64,000 bases of DNA from Muriicola jejuensis (GTDB lineage Bacteria; Bacteroidota; Bacteroidia; Flavobacteriales; Flavobacteriaceae): NCBI RefSeq assembly GCF_010671595.1, contig NZ_JAABOP010000001.1, positions 1,116,001-1,180,000 on the forward strand, read 5' to 3'. The stretch's first letter is position 1. Every line of letters begins with the position of its first letter. Below the pieces are notes generated by a model. The model was given only the letters and a program-made list of their open reading frames with translations. It ran no database searches and had not been told where the DNA came from. This document shows positions 1-9,189 of the stretch, piece after piece. Both the position numbers and the translations under genes were made by a program.

Positions 1-24
1 ATGGGCTAACGACCCGAAAACTAA

Positions 25-60
25 TAAAAAAAGGAGTAAAACCTGAGATTTTACTCCTTT
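25..60 (-). terminator. Rho-independent terminator, perfect 12-bp stem
   Basis: The arms AAAGGAGTAAAA (30-41) and TTTTACTCCTTT (49-60) are perfectly complementary around a 7-nt loop. On the minus strand the stem runs into seven T residues (31-25), so it should end transcripts coming from scoB or from the small ORF at 103-225. On the plus strand the stem is followed only by a mixed pyrimidine stretch, so plus-strand termination would be weaker. Confidence 0.75.
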
Positions 61-102
61 CTTCCTTCATGTCCTTTTCTCAGAACATAAAGAGTTTCTT
101 TG

Positions 103-225
103 CTAATTGCAAAATGCCGTGGTAAAAATCGTTTCTGTAGACTTGTACCTTTTCATCAGAGGGCGTCTGATTAGTTTGAGTGTCCATAGCTTCTTGGGGT
201 TAAGATTAGGTTTAAGTTCTTTCAT
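103..225 (-). CDS. Possible 40-residue basic peptide, unproven
   Basis: A 40-codon ORF starts with ATG at 225 and stops with TAG at 103. The peptide begins MKELKPNLNPKKLW and is rich in Lys and Arg, with no signal peptide and no motif that I recognise. Support is positional only: it is on the same strand as scoB, about 100 nt downstream of it, and is followed by a strong minus-strand terminator. A G-rich stretch (AGGGCCC) lies 8-14 nt upstream, but this is not a clear ribosome-binding site. It may equally be chance coding or part of a 3' UTR. Confidence 0.2.
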   Translation of the reverse strand: MKELKPNLNPKKLWTLKLIRRPLMKRYKSTETIFTTAFCN

Positions 226-323
226 TTTCAAAGGGCCCTCAAAATACTAATAGAACGAAAAAAAAGCACAATAATTGTTGTTAAAATAAAGACAAAAGTT
301 GTGAACAAAGAAAAATGAGAAGT

Positions 324-977
324 CTATAAAATCATTTCGGGGATCTCACCCTCCACGATAAGGTTTCCTTCGGTGGCTTTCACTATATCCTCTACCGAGA
401 TCCCTGGAGCCCTTTCCATCAATTTAAAACCTTTGGGGACTATTTCCAGGACTGCCAGGTTGGTGACGATCTTTTTTACACAACCCACCCCGGTCAGAGG
501 CAGTGTACAACGCTTTAGCAACTTGGATTCTCCCGCCTTGTTCGTGTGCATCATGGCGACGATAATGTTCTCCGCAGAAGCCACCAGGTCCATGGCTCCT
601 CCCATTCCCTTGACCATTTTCCCGGGTATCTTCCAGTTGGCGATGTCCCCGTTCTCTGCGACTTCCATGGCCCCGAGGATGGTGAGGTCTACGTGTTTCC
701 CCCTGATCATGGAGAAACTGAGTGCAGAGTCAAAAAAGGATGCCCCTGGAAGGGTGGTAATGGTCTGTTTTCCGGCGTTGATGATATCAGCATCTTCTTC
801 TCCTTCAAAGGGGAAAGGCCCCATGCCCAGAACGCCGTTCTCACTCTGAAATTCAACGTGTATATCGCTGCGGACAAAGTTGGCCACCAGCGTCGGTATC
901 CCGATACCCAGGTTGACGTAATAGCCGTCCCTGACTTCCTTGGCGATCCTTTTTGCTATTCCATTCTTATCGAGCAT
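324..977 (-). CDS. scoB: Succinyl-CoA:3-ketoacid CoA-transferase subunit B
   Basis: Beta subunit (217 aa) of the cytoplasmic 3-oxoacid CoA-transferase, which moves CoA from succinyl-CoA to acetoacetate and so feeds ketone bodies and branched-chain breakdown products into the TCA cycle. The N-terminal [15 protein letters not shown] stretch and the ENGVLGMGP motif, whose Glu is the covalent thioester-forming residue of the family, are intact, and length is normal. The start at 977 ([10 protein letters not shown]) matches the family. The open frame extends upstream to 1049, but that extension lies inside scoA and has no family counterpart. It overlaps the end of scoA by 11 nt, the usual sign of translational coupling between the two subunits. 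Confidence 0.95.
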   Translation of the reverse strand: MLDKNGIAKRIAKEVRDGYYVNLGIGIPTLVANFVRSDIHVEFQSENGVLGMGPFPFEGEEDADIINAGKQTITTLPGASFFDSALSFSMIRGKHVDLTILGAMEVAENGDIANWKIPGKMVKGMGGAMDLVASAENIIVAMMHTNKAGESKLLKRCTLPLTGVGCVKKIVTNLAVLEIVPKGFKLMERAPGISVEDIVKATEGNLIVEGEIPEMIL

Positions 978-1677
978 CTTCGCGGGTTCTAACGGTTCGT
1001 TGTTCAATTCTTTTCTCGTATTTCTCGCCCTGGAAGATCCTTTGTACAAAGATCCCCGGGATATGGATCTCGTTCGGGTCGAGAGAGCCGGCAGGTAGCA
1101 GCTCCTCTACCTCAGCCACAGTGATCCCGGCCGCTCCGCACATGCAGGGGTTAAAATTCCTGGCGGTTCCTTTAAAAATAAGGTTGCCTGCTTCATCCCC
1201 TTTCCATGCTTTCACAAAGGAAAAATCGGCCTTGTAGGCGTATTCGAGCACGTACATCTTCCCATTGAATTCCCTCGTTTCTTTTCCCTCAGCCACCTCG
1301 GTCCCATAGCCCGCCGGTGTGTAAAATGCAGGGAATCCGGCCTGGGCTGCCCGGCATTTCTCTGCCAGGGTTCCCTGAGGGGTCAGTTCCACCTCCAATT
1401 CTCCACTGAGCATTTGGCGCTCAAATTCGTCATTCTCACCCACGTAAGAGGAGATCATTTTACGGATCTGGTGTTTTTGCAATAACAACCCAAGGCCAAA
1501 GTCGTCCACCCCGGCATTGTTGCTGATGCAGGTGAGGTCCTTCACGCCCCGCCTTACCAGTTCGGCTATGGCGTTCTCCGGGATGCCGCAAAGTCCGAAT
1601 CCTCCCAGCATCAAGGTCATACCGTCCTTAACTCCTTCCAGTGCTTCTTTTGGCCCTTTGACCGTTTTTGGGATCAT
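967..1677 (-). CDS. scoA: Succinyl-CoA:3-ketoacid CoA-transferase subunit A
   Basis: Alpha subunit (236 aa) of the heteromeric succinyl-CoA:3-ketoacid CoA-transferase. The glycine-rich [10 protein letters not shown] motif near residue 25 and the [14 protein letters not shown] stretch are hallmarks of the family 1 CoA-transferase A chain. ATG at 1677 (MIPKTVKG) fits the usual N-terminus; the open frame continues to 1743 but that part overlaps the penicillin-binding protein gene in another frame. It starts 16 nt after the PBP1A stop, so it may be read from the ricT-gldH-PBP1A transcript as well as from its own promoter. The functional link between CoA transfer and wall synthesis is not obvious. 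Confidence 0.95.
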   Translation of the reverse strand: MIPKTVKGPKEALEGVKDGMTLMLGGFGLCGIPENAIAELVRRGVKDLTCISNNAGVDDFGLGLLLQKHQIRKMISSYVGENDEFERQMLSGELEVELTPQGTLAEKCRAAQAGFPAFYTPAGYGTEVAEGKETREFNGKMYVLEYAYKADFSFVKAWKGDEAGNLIFKGTARNFNPCMCGAAGITVAEVEELLPAGSLDPNEIHIPGIFVQRIFQGEKYEKRIEQRTVRTREDAR

Positions 1678-1693
1678 AACGAGTGTACTTGTA

Positions 1694-4039
1694 TTAAAAA
1701 TCGAGATCGTCCAGGTCGTCCTCCAGGTCGTCTTCTTCGCCAACGTTTTGCGTTGCCCTGGAACAATCCAGGTTTATGGTCATATTCTCCGGTTTGGGGA
1801 ACTCTTCCTTTGACACTCCGAGTTCCTCCTCTTCGTAATTCTTTTTCATATAGAGAGCCCAGATAGGCAAGGCCATAGATGCCCCCTGTCCGTAATTGAT
1901 CGTCTTGAAATGGGTAGCTCGGTCCTCCCCGCCTACCCATACACCGGTGACCAGGTTGGGAACCATACCCATGAACCAGCCGTCACTCTGGTTTTGTGTC
2001 GTTCCCGTCTTTCCGGCAATCGGATTCGTAAATCCGTAGGGGTATCCGGTGATGATCTCTTTGTACAAGGCATCTTCCTTGTTATAGTTGTGCCTAAGAC
2101 GCGTTCCGGATCCTCCTTCGGTCACCCCTTCGAGCAAGTTGATCATGGCATAAGCCACTTCCTTGCTCAATACATCTTTCGTCTCAGGGACGTACTCATA
2201 AAGCACGGTTCCGTTCTTGTCTTCGATACGGGTGACCATGACAGGTTTTACGTATACTCCCTGATTCGCAAAAGTACCATAGGCCCCCACCATTTCATAG
2301 ACATTGAAATCCGGTGTGCCCAGGGCGATGGAAGGCACTTCCGGGATCTCCCTCGTAAGACCGAGATTTTTTACGATGGAGACCACGGGCTTCGGTCCTA
2401 CCTTATCGATAAGCTGTGCGGTTACTGTATTCACAGAATTCGCCAGTGCCCGTTTAAGAGTGTACATTTCCCCTGAATACCTTCCGTCGGAATTTTTAGG
2501 ACACCAGGGTTCCGGGTTTCCGTGTTTACCGGCCTCAATACAGTACTGGCTGTCAGGCAGCTGATCACAGGGTGACATCCTCAGCTGGTCTATTGCAGCT
2601 GCATAGACAAAGGGCTTAAAGGTAGATCCTGCCTGCCTTGCTCCCTGTATTACATTGTCATACTGAAAGTGCTTGTAGTTGATCCCGCCTACCCATGCCT
2701 TTACGTGACCCGTCTGAGGTTCCATGGACATCATGGCCGTTCTCAGGATGGTCTTGTAGTAGCGGATGGAATCCATGGGAGTCATCACTGTATCCTTCTC
2801 CTTAGTCTCACTGTTCCAGTCGAATACCGTCATTTCCGTTTTCTGATTGAAGGATTCCCGGATCTCTTTTTCCGTCTTTCCCTCTGCCTTCATGGTCCTC
2901 CATCGGTCAGAATTCTTCATTGCCCGCTCCATGATCCCCCGGATCTCTTCCCTCTCCAGTTCGAGAAATGGAGTGGTCGGGTTCCGTTGGGGTGTATTCT
3001 GATGAAAGAACTCGGCCTGAAGTCGTTTCATGTGCTCAGCTACTGCATCCTCCGCATTTTTTTGCATCCTGGAATCGATGGTCGTATATACCTTCAGTCC
3101 GTCGAGGTAAAGATTCCATGTTTCCCTTTCGCCTTCTGCCGTGATGGGTTTTGGGTTTTTTTTGAGCCAGTCATTTAAAAAGCCCTGCAAATACATCCTG
3201 AAATAGGTGGCCAGGCCTTCCCGATGGGACTCCGGACTGAAATTGATATCCATTCTGAGTGCCTGGAGAGAATCCTTTTCCTCCTCGGTGATATAACCGT
3301 ATTTCTCCATTTGGGAAAGGACCGTATTTCTCCTGTCGAGCACTAGTTGTTCTCTTCGTATGGGGTTGTAAAGGGAGGAGTTTTTGAGCATCCCGACCAA
3401 CACAGCAGATTCCTCCGTCTTCAGGTCCCGGGGTTCCTTTCCGAAATAGATCCTGGAGGCAGAGCGGATACCGTCTGCGTTATACCCGAAATCATAGATA
3501 TTCATGTACATGGCTATGATCTCCTGTTTGGTATAGCTGCGCTCCAGTCGGGTAGCTATCACCCATTCCTTGATCTTCTGGGTAACGGCCTGGAAGAGGT
3601 TCTTGGATCTTACGCCCACGAATAATTGCCGGGCTAACTGCTGGGAAATGGTACTGGCACCTCCCCTTTGTCCCAGGAAGACAAAAGCCCTCAGCGTCCC
3701 TATCCCATCAATACCGGAATGATCATAATAACGGGCATCTTCTGTTGCCACCAGGGCATTGATGAGATTATCCGGCAGGTCTTCATAGGCAACCGGGGTC
3801 CTGTTGTCATCAAGATAGAATTTGCCCAGGGTGGCCCCGTCAGAAGAAATGATCTCGGTGGCGAGATTGGTTTGTGGATTCTCAAGCCTTTCAAAGGTTG
3901 GCATCTCCCCGAATACTCCCCATGCAGCCAACAGGAAGATGAGGAATACCCCCAGTACCCCGCTGAGGAGCAGGATCCAAAACCATTTTATAAATGGGTA
4001 AAAAGCTTTGTTGTCAGGTTTTTTTTTCGTCTTTGCCAT
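1694..4039 (-). CDS. mrcA: Class A penicillin-binding protein 1A
   Basis: Bifunctional peptidoglycan synthase (781 aa): glycosyltransferase family 51 plus a transpeptidase, anchored in the inner membrane by one helix (about residues 16-42). GT51 motifs are visible near residue 100 ([10 protein letters not shown], catalytic Glu) and near 125 ([13 protein letters not shown]). Transpeptidase motifs are STFK (about 470), SVN (about 540) and KTGTT (about 675), all intact. The C-terminus is acidic. I take ATG at 4039 (MAKTKKK), 4 nt after the gldH stop, with AAAGG about 10 nt upstream. An in-frame ATG at 4057 would overlap gldH by 14 nt. Context with gldH and ricT is typical of flavobacteria. Confidence 0.95.
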   Translation of the reverse strand: MAKTKKKPDNKAFYPFIKWFWILLLSGVLGVFLIFLLAAWGVFGEMPTFERLENPQTNLATEIISSDGATLGKFYLDDNRTPVAYEDLPDNLINALVATEDARYYDHSGIDGIGTLRAFVFLGQRGGASTISQQLARQLFVGVRSKNLFQAVTQKIKEWVIATRLERSYTKQEIIAMYMNIYDFGYNADGIRSASRIYFGKEPRDLKTEESAVLVGMLKNSSLYNPIRREQLVLDRRNTVLSQMEKYGYITEEEKDSLQALRMDINFSPESHREGLATYFRMYLQGFLNDWLKKNPKPITAEGERETWNLYLDGLKVYTTIDSRMQKNAEDAVAEHMKRLQAEFFHQNTPQRNPTTPFLELEREEIRGIMERAMKNSDRWRTMKAEGKTEKEIRESFNQKTEMTVFDWNSETKEKDTVMTPMDSIRYYKTILRTAMMSMEPQTGHVKAWVGGINYKHFQYDNVIQGARQAGSTFKPFVYAAAIDQLRMSPCDQLPDSQYCIEAGKHGNPEPWCPKNSDGRYSGEMYTLKRALANSVNTVTAQLIDKVGPKPVVSIVKNLGLTREIPEVPSIALGTPDFNVYEMVGAYGTFANQGVYVKPVMVTRIEDKNGTVLYEYVPETKDVLSKEVAYAMINLLEGVTEGGSGTRLRHNYNKEDALYKEIITGYPYGFTNPIAGKTGTTQNQSDGWFMGMVPNLVTGVWVGGEDRATHFKTINYGQGASMALPIWALYMKKNYEEEELGVSKEEFPKPENMTINLDCSRATQNVGEEDDLEDDLDDLDF

Positions 4040-4043
4040 GGGT

Positions 4044-4526
4044 TTAATGCCTTTCAATTTCCAGGCCTACATCGGTGATCCCCTGAAGTTCTGATAGACC
4101 TTCAACGTTCCCGTTCTTTCTCATAGCCTGTTCTATTCGTATGGTATATACGCCTGAAACGGGCAAATTGATGTTTTCCTTATACCAGAGCTTGTTTTCT
4201 TTTATACTTCCATACCCTTTTCCCAGCCAGGTACCGTCTGCTTCCGCCATGACGTATTCCAAGGTGTCCCGTACCGTCTCCCCTTCCGGAGACTCCAACT
4301 CGGTGATCAGGAACAGGTTACTGTAAGGGAAACTATGGTCATTCCTGATATTGATATACATATCATAGGACTGTTCAGCATTCAACTCGGGAGTTTTAAA
4401 CTCCTTGACATCGTCCCTTGCCCAACGACCATTCTCCAGGGGGCGGAATTCAGAGAATTCTATGTGGTTGCCACATCCCAGAAGGAAAAGGCTTGAAAGA
4501 AAAATAAGTAAAATTCCTCTATGCAT
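4044..4526 (-). CDS. gldH: Gliding motility lipoprotein GldH
   Basis: Small lipoprotein (160 aa) required in Flavobacterium for gliding and for stability of the type IX secretion/gliding apparatus. A hydrophobic signal peptide ends in the lipobox LLGC, so the mature protein begins at Cys18 and is expected in the membrane facing the periplasm. The body (FRPLENGRWARDDVKEF; later INLPVSGVYTIRIEQAMR) matches the GldH family. ATG at 4526 overlaps the ricT stop as ATGCATAG (8 nt), which decides the start; upstream in-frame codons to 4604 lie inside ricT. PBP1A follows after 4 nt, so the three genes form a tight operon. Confidence 0.92.
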   Translation of the reverse strand: MHRGILLIFLSSLFLLGCGNHIEFSEFRPLENGRWARDDVKEFKTPELNAEQSYDMYINIRNDHSFPYSNLFLITELESPEGETVRDTLEYVMAEADGTWLGKGYGSIKENKLWYKENINLPVSGVYTIRIEQAMRKNGNVEGLSELQGITDVGLEIERH

Positions 4527-5685
4527 TTTTCTTGGAAGATTTTGAGGGATTCCTCCTCCTTTTTTTATTCTTTTTCCTTCGGTTGTTGTTCTTGGGTCTG
4601 TCAAAACGCGTCAGGCTGTCCTGTCCCGCGGGATTCTCAAAAAGAGTAGCTTCCCTTTCCACATTATCTGTGGCGTACATCTCCAGGCTGGCCACCTTTT
4701 CTTTTGCCTGGTTCTTTTGAATGATCTCTTGTACCTGATCTTTGGTCAGGGTATGCCAGTGGGAAGGTTCGTCCTTGTATGAAAACCAGAGCAATCCCTT
4801 GAAAATATCCGTTTTCTGGCAAAATGCAGTACCCTTTTCTGTATAAAGTTTACTGTCCTGGGAAGGAAAATCCTTAAGCGCCTCCAGATACATATCGAGT
4901 TCGTAATTGAGGCAGCACTTCAGTTTGCCGCATTGCCCGGCCAGTTTTTGAGGATTGAGGGAGAGTTGTTGATATCTGGCGGCTGAGGTGCTGACAGACC
5001 GGAAATCGGTTAACCAGGTAGAGCAACACAATTCTCGGCCACAGGAGCCAATCCCCCCCAGTCTTTGTGCTTCCTGTCGGTAGCCGATCTGCCTCATCTC
5101 GATCCTGATCCCGAAGGCCTTTGCCATATCCTTGATAAGCTGTCGGAAATCAACCCTGTCGTCTGCGGTGTAATAGAAAGTCGCTTTGGACCCATCACCC
5201 TGGAATTCCACATCGGAGATCTTCATCTGGAGTCTGAGCAAGATGGCCATTTCCCTTGCCCTCTTCTTGATCTCATCTTCCTTTCCCCTGCATTTCTGCC
5301 ATTTATCTATGTCCTTTTGTGTGGCCTTCCTGTAGATCTTGGGTAGCTCACTATCGTCATAAGCCACCTTTTTCTTTTTCATCTGGATTCGGACGAGTTC
5401 CCCCATAAGTGTCACGATGCCCACATCGTGTCCCGATTTGGCCTGGGTAGCTACTACATCCCCTATGGACAGTGAAATGTCTTCAGGGACCCTGAAAAAT
5501 TCCTTCCTGCTATTTTTAAACCGGACCTCAACACAGTCAAAAGGCTTCTCTCCATTGGGAAGCGACATGTTGGCAAGCCAGTCAAATACCGTTAATTTAT
5601 TACAACCATCCGTACCGCAAGTACCATTGTTCTTGCATCCCCTAGGTTGTCCATCCTTGACGGTTGAACAACTGCTACAACCCAT
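4519..5685 (-). CDS. ricT: PSP1 domain regulatory iron-sulfur type protein, RicT family
   Basis: A 388-residue cytoplasmic protein of the PSP1/RicT (YaaT) family. In Bacillus, RicT works in a complex carrying iron-sulfur clusters that affects RNase Y and mRNA maturation; the flavobacterial role is not established. Cysteines cluster at the N-terminus (CSSC, CGTDGC) and in two conserved blocks, CGRELCC and CGKLKCC, suitable for metal or Fe-S binding. The C-terminus is a very basic tail (KNNNRRKKNKKRRR), longer than in Firmicutes and possibly RNA-binding. The gene overlaps gldH and leads the gldH-PBP1A operon, the usual flavobacterial arrangement. The symbol follows the family, not proven function. 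Confidence 0.85.
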   Translation of the reverse strand: MGCSSCSTVKDGQPRGCKNNGTCGTDGCNKLTVFDWLANMSLPNGEKPFDCVEVRFKNSRKEFFRVPEDISLSIGDVVATQAKSGHDVGIVTLMGELVRIQMKKKKVAYDDSELPKIYRKATQKDIDKWQKCRGKEDEIKKRAREMAILLRLQMKISDVEFQGDGSKATFYYTADDRVDFRQLIKDMAKAFGIRIEMRQIGYRQEAQRLGGIGSCGRELCCSTWLTDFRSVSTSAARYQQLSLNPQKLAGQCGKLKCCLNYELDMYLEALKDFPSQDSKLYTEKGTAFCQKTDIFKGLLWFSYKDEPSHWHTLTKDQVQEIIQKNQAKEKVASLEMYATDNVEREATLFENPAGQDSLTRFDRPKNNNRRKKNKKRRRNPSKSSKKNA

Positions 5686-5773
5686 AATTTTTTATCTTGA
5701 TTTGGACCAGGACTACTGAGTCTGTGACCAAAAAAGGTTCATAAAAATTCTTACAGGTAAAGATACTATTTTT

Positions 5774-6844
5774 TTAATGTGAAGTAAAAATGGTCCTGGC
5801 CGACTCTTCCGGTGTCTTTTTGTAAAGCAATGCCTCAGAGCGCCCTTTTTTGAAGATCTTGTTGCTTTTGGATTTGCCCTTTCTGAGTTCCTTTTGAACC
5901 TCCTCCGGCAAGGCATGGATCTCCTTGCATTCCGCGGAACAACACTGATCCATCTTCTCTGCACAGGATTCGCACTGAATAAATAGCAGGTGACACGCCT
6001 CATTGGCACAGTTCACATGGGTGTCGCAGGGTTGTCCGCACTGATGGCAATTAGAGATGATATCCTCGGAGATTCGCTCACTTCTTCTCTGGTCGAAAAC
6101 GAAGTTTTTCCCCATGAATTTGTTTTCCAGCCCTTTGGCCATAACCTGCCGGGTGTAATCAATGATACCCCCTTCTAGCTGATAGACCTGTTTGAATCCC
6201 TTGTGCTTGTAATACGCACTTGCCTTTTCACACCGGATACCGCCGGTGCAATACATCACCAGTTTTTTGTCTTCTTTGAACTCCGAGAGCTGTTCTTCTA
6301 TAATATCCAGGGAGTCCCTGAAAGTATCCACATCAGGAGTGATGGCATTCTTGAAATGACCGATCTCGCTCTCGTAATGATTGCGCATGTCTACCAGAAG
6401 GGTGTTGGGGTCCTCAATGAGCTCATTAAATTGCTCTGCCCCTACGTGAATCCCCTTGTTAGTAACATCAAAAGTGGCATCGTTTAACCCGTCTGCCACG
6501 ATCTTGTCACGCACCTTGATCTTAAGTTTCAGGAAGGATTTGTTATCCTGTTCAATGGCGATGTTCAACCGTACATTTTCGAGGAATGTAATACTGTCCA
6601 GATGCGCCTTCAGGGCGTCGAAGTTCTCAGCCGGAACAGAGAGTTGCGCGTTGATACCTTCATGGGCCACATAGATCCTGCCCAGGACTTCCAGGGCATC
6701 CCAGGCCAGAAAGATATGGTTCCGAAAGATCTGAGGGTTCCCGATGTGTGCGTACTTGTAAAAGGAGATGGTGAGTCGGTCTTTGCCGGCCTCTTCAATG
6801 AGACCTTCCCTTTCCTTCGCACTTAATGTATTGTACAGTTGCAT
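5774..6844 (-). CDS. trhO: tRNA uridine(34) hydroxylase TrhO, rhodanese family
   Basis: TrhO (YceA family, 356 aa) makes 5-hydroxyuridine at wobble position 34 of tRNAs, an oxygen-dependent step towards cmo5U/mcmo5U. An N-terminal acylphosphatase-like domain (about 25-120) precedes a rhodanese domain (about 135-240) with the catalytic cysteine in MYCTGGIRCEKASAYY. A cysteine-rich tail (CHQCGQPC; CANEACH; CESC) looks like a zinc site, which occurs in many members. It begins with ATG at 6844 and has its own promoter (6880-6907). The gap to ricT is 88 nt, so readthrough into ricT is possible. Confidence 0.93.
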   Translation of the reverse strand: MQLYNTLSAKEREGLIEEAGKDRLTISFYKYAHIGNPQIFRNHIFLAWDALEVLGRIYVAHEGINAQLSVPAENFDALKAHLDSITFLENVRLNIAIEQDNKSFLKLKIKVRDKIVADGLNDATFDVTNKGIHVGAEQFNELIEDPNTLLVDMRNHYESEIGHFKNAITPDVDTFRDSLDIIEEQLSEFKEDKKLVMYCTGGIRCEKASAYYKHKGFKQVYQLEGGIIDYTRQVMAKGLENKFMGKNFVFDQRRSERISEDIISNCHQCGQPCDTHVNCANEACHLLFIQCESCAEKMDQCCSAECKEIHALPEEVQKELRKGKSKSNKIFKKGRSEALLYKKTPEESARTIFTSH

Positions 6845-6879
6845 GCTATACCGTAATTAAGGTGAATGAAACTAAAGGA

Positions 6880-6907
6880 CAAAAATACAACTTTTAACAG
6901 CAATCAA
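6880..6907 (-). promoter_or_regulatory. Bacteroidota-type promoter for trhO
   Basis: On the minus strand, TTG (6907-6905) is followed after 17 nt by TATTTTTG (6887-6880), a perfect match to the -7 consensus TAnnTTTG. Transcription would begin roughly 30 nt before the trhO start at 6844. The -33 TTG sits immediately after the T-tract of the upstream terminator. Confidence 0.6.
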
Positions 6908-6938
6908 ATAAAAAAGGGCCCTGAATATCAGGACCCTT
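6908..6938 (-). terminator. Orphan rho-independent terminator upstream of trhO
   Basis: Arms at 6914-6924 and 6928-6938 pair over 11 positions with one mismatch around a 3-nt loop. On the minus strand the hairpin is followed by a run of six T residues. No recognisable minus-strand gene lies between this point and recA, so the terminator must end a short transcript or insulate trhO from antisense transcription of recA. Confidence 0.65.
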
Positions 6939-7053
6939 AGTGATCACTTTAAGGAAATTCTCTTTTCCATAGTAGTCAAAACCAATAAAGTGAACAAGAA
7001 TGAATAATGCTTTTTGAGTAGATGTGATAATTTCAAAAAGGTTGCTTTTCTGA

Positions 7054-7084
7054 TTGTTATATGCAAAAAGAAGTGGTAATTTAG
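7054..7084 (+). promoter_or_regulatory. Candidate recA promoter
   Basis: TTG (7054-7056) is followed after 20 nt by TAATTTAG (7077-7084), one mismatch from TAnnTTTG, and ends 29 nt before the recA ATG. I see no LexA-type palindrome nearby, consistent with many Bacteroidota lacking the classical SOS box. The match is imperfect, so confidence is low. Confidence 0.3.
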
Positions 7085-7113
7085 TCACCCTTTTAATACA
7101 AGAAACAGAAGAC

Positions 7114-8121
7114 ATGAGCAGTGAGAAAGAAGCCAAGTTAAAAGCCCTGAAATTGACCCTGGACAAACTCGATAAGACCTATGGGAAGGGGGCTGTGATG
7201 AAGATGGGAGATCATGTGGTAGCGGATGTAGAGGTAATTCCCTCCGGCTCGCTCGGTCTCGACATTGCCCTGGGAGTTGGTGGTTATCCAAGGGGCAGGG
7301 TCATCGAGATATACGGCCCTGAATCATCGGGAAAGACCACCCTGACGTTGCATGCGATCGCAGAAGCTCAGAAGAACGGCGGAATCGCGGCCTTTATAGA
7401 TGCCGAACACGCCTTTGACCGTTTTTATGCCCAAAAACTGGGGGTGGATATAGACAACCTCATTATTTCACAGCCCGATCACGGGGAACAGGCACTGGAG
7501 ATCGCAGACAACCTGATTCGTTCAGGAGCTATTGACATCGTGATCATAGATTCTGTGGCAGCCCTTACCCCAAAGAGCGAGATAGAAGGGGAAATGGGGG
7601 ATTCCAAGATGGGACTGCACGCCCGACTCATGTCCCAGGCCCTCAGGAAACTGACGGCATCTATAAGCAAGACCCACTGTACGGTGATCTTTATCAACCA
7701 GTTGAGGGAGAAGATCGGGGTTATGTTCGGTAATCCAGAGACAACCACAGGAGGTAATGCCCTTAAATTTTACGCCTCCGTCAGGCTCGACATCCGCCGG
7801 TCTACCCAGATTAAGGATACCGACGGAAATGTTCAGGGGAATAAGACCCGGGTAAAAGTGGTCAAGAACAAGGTCGCACCTCCTTTCAAGACCGCGGAAT
7901 TCGATATCATGTACGGGGAGGGAATCTCCAAGATAGGGGAAATACTCGATCTGGGCGTGGAATTCGAAATCATCAAAAAGAGCGGTTCCTGGTTCAGCTA
8001 CGGTGACACCAAGCTGGGACAGGGCAGGGATGCGGTGAAGGTCCTCTTACAGGACAACCCGGAACTGCTGGAGGAACTCGAGGACAAGATCAAAGAGGCC
8101 ATCACCGCCATAAAGGTCTAA
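7114..8121 (+). CDS. recA: Recombinase RecA
   Basis: RecA (335 aa) is the ATP-dependent strand-exchange protein of homologous recombination and repair. Walker A (GPESSGKTT, about residues 69-77), the conserved FIDAEHAFD segment, Walker B-like [10 protein letters not shown], the L2 region [20 protein letters not shown] and the [15 protein letters not shown] C-terminal signature are all present. The start ATG at 7114 (MSSEKEAK) fits the family. The open frame extends to 7054 but that part has no family counterpart. No clear Shine-Dalgarno sequence is present; the upstream sequence is A-rich, as is common in this phylum. The acidic C-terminal tail is short. Confidence 0.98.
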   Translation: MSSEKEAKLKALKLTLDKLDKTYGKGAVMKMGDHVVADVEVIPSGSLGLDIALGVGGYPRGRVIEIYGPESSGKTTLTLHAIAEAQKNGGIAAFIDAEHAFDRFYAQKLGVDIDNLIISQPDHGEQALEIADNLIRSGAIDIVIIDSVAALTPKSEIEGEMGDSKMGLHARLMSQALRKLTASISKTHCTVIFINQLREKIGVMFGNPETTTGGNALKFYASVRLDIRRSTQIKDTDGNVQGNKTRVKVVKNKVAPPFKTAEFDIMYGEGISKIGEILDLGVEFEIIKKSGSWFSYGDTKLGQGRDAVKVLLQDNPELLEELEDKIKEAITAIKV

Positions 8122-8188
8122 GCCTTTCCCTCAGAGCACAAAGCAACCCTTATCCCTTTATTTCATCTTAAGGAAAACCTGTAATGAG

Positions 8189-8608
8189 ATGAGCTTAAAG
8201 AAATCCATACCCTTGTTGCTTTGCTTCGTTGTATTCGGGCTTTCTTCCTGTAAGCTGGAAGATGACCGTGTCAATTTCAGATTTGTCCCTTTGCAAATTT
8301 TAAGCGCTGACGTTCCTGAGGCCTTCGAACTCAATGAGACCTATGAGATCAGGGTACGATACCTGCGCCCCAGCGCCTGTGTGTTTTTTGAGGGATTTGA
8401 TATCACCAAAGAAGGAGTTACCACCAGAAATGTAGTGGCAATTGGCACCGATTTCTACGATGAAGTTTGTACCCAGGCCGTGGAAGAACAAGAAGCGTCC
8501 TTCAATTTTATCTGCCTCTATGAGGATACCTACCTGTTCCGATTCTGGACCGGGGAAGACGAAAACGGAAATCAACAGTATTTAGAGGTGGAAGTCCCCG
8601 TGAACTGA
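8189..8608 (+). CDS. Small lipoprotein of unknown function
   Basis: A 139-residue protein with a signal peptide ending in the lipobox LSSC (Cys21), so probably anchored to a membrane facing the periplasm. The mature part is acidic and contains four cysteines beyond the lipid Cys (PSACVFF, DEVCTQ, NFICLY regions), which may form disulfides. Its pattern of alternating hydrophobic residues suggests a beta-sandwich. I do not recognise the family. It lies 67 nt after recA and 40 nt before the sigma factor gene, so it probably belongs with the sigma factor and barrel gene as an envelope-related group rather than with recA. Confidence 0.8.
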   Translation: MSLKKSIPLLLCFVVFGLSSCKLEDDRVNFRFVPLQILSADVPEAFELNETYEIRVRYLRPSACVFFEGFDITKEGVTTRNVVAIGTDFYDEVCTQAVEEQEASFNFICLYEDTYLFRFWTGEDENGNQQYLEVEVPVN

Positions 8609-8648
8609 TCCTCATTACGGGCACAGGGATCAAAATCTGACCAACATT

Positions 8649-9179
8649 TTGGATCTGAAAAAGCTCATACATCGTTGCATTAAAGGAGACAGGAAAGCGC
8701 AGGAGCAGCTTTACCGGAAGTATTCCGCTGTCCTTTTTGGACTGTGTTTGAAGTATTCCCGAAATAAAATGGAGGCTGAAGATAACCTACACGACAGTTT
8801 TTTAACCATCTATGACAAAATAGACCAGTTTGAGTTCAAAGGTTCCTTTGAAGGTTGGTTAAAGCGGATCACCGTGAACACGGTTCTGCAGAAATACAGA
8901 AAAGAACAGTATATGAATGTGGTCTCCGAAAACATAAAGGAAGAGGAGGAGTTGGAATATGAATATGCAGACGTCCAACTCTCTACCTTGCTGCAATACG
9001 TACAGGAGTTGCCGACCAAGTACCGCCTGACCTTTAACCTGTACGTACTCGACGGGTACACCCACAAAGAGATCAGTGAACTGCTGGGCACATCCACCGG
9101 GACTTCCAAGTCTAATCTCTCCAGGGCCAAAATGATCCTGAAGGAAAAACTTAAGAAAGAAAACATCAACATTGCTTAA
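8649..9179 (+). CDS. ECF-type RNA polymerase sigma factor, TTG start
   Basis: A 176-residue sigma-70 family factor with region 2 (about 18-85; LYRKYSAVLFGLCLKYSRNKMEAED reads like the core-binding and -10 segments) and region 4 (about 118-168; helix-turn-helix in GYTHKEISELLGTSTGTSKSNLSR). This layout is typical of extracytoplasmic-function factors. No ATG is available before residue 41 and the frame is closed 48 nt upstream by the preceding stop, so TTG at 8649 is the likely start. There is no obvious Shine-Dalgarno sequence. The next gene encodes a one-pass membrane protein that may control it. Confidence 0.9.
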   Translation: MDLKKLIHRCIKGDRKAQEQLYRKYSAVLFGLCLKYSRNKMEAEDNLHDSFLTIYDKIDQFEFKGSFEGWLKRITVNTVLQKYRKEQYMNVVSENIKEEEELEYEYADVQLSTLLQYVQELPTKYRLTFNLYVLDGYTHKEISELLGTSTGTSKSNLSRAKMILKEKLKKENINIA

Positions 9180-9189
9180 TTCCACGGGC

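Larger units (their letters stand above)
1..323. other. Intergenic region downstream of scoB
   Basis: No recognisable gene family lies here. It contains a strong inverted repeat (30-60) that acts as a minus-strand terminator, one weak minus-strand ORF of 40 codons (103-225), and, close to scoB, a short palindrome ACAATAATTGT (268-278) followed on the minus strand by eight T residues. The last could be a weak first terminator for the sco transcript. Confidence 0.6.

Noticed and set aside
373-992. Plus-strand ORFs antisense to scoB
   Set aside because: They mirror the conserved scoB sequence, have no family features and no promoter; shadows of the real gene.
6894-7166. Minus-strand ORF of 90 codons between trhO and recA
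   Set aside because: It runs through the recA start and through the terminator hairpin and has low-complexity, Phe/Leu-rich composition; it looks like chance coding.
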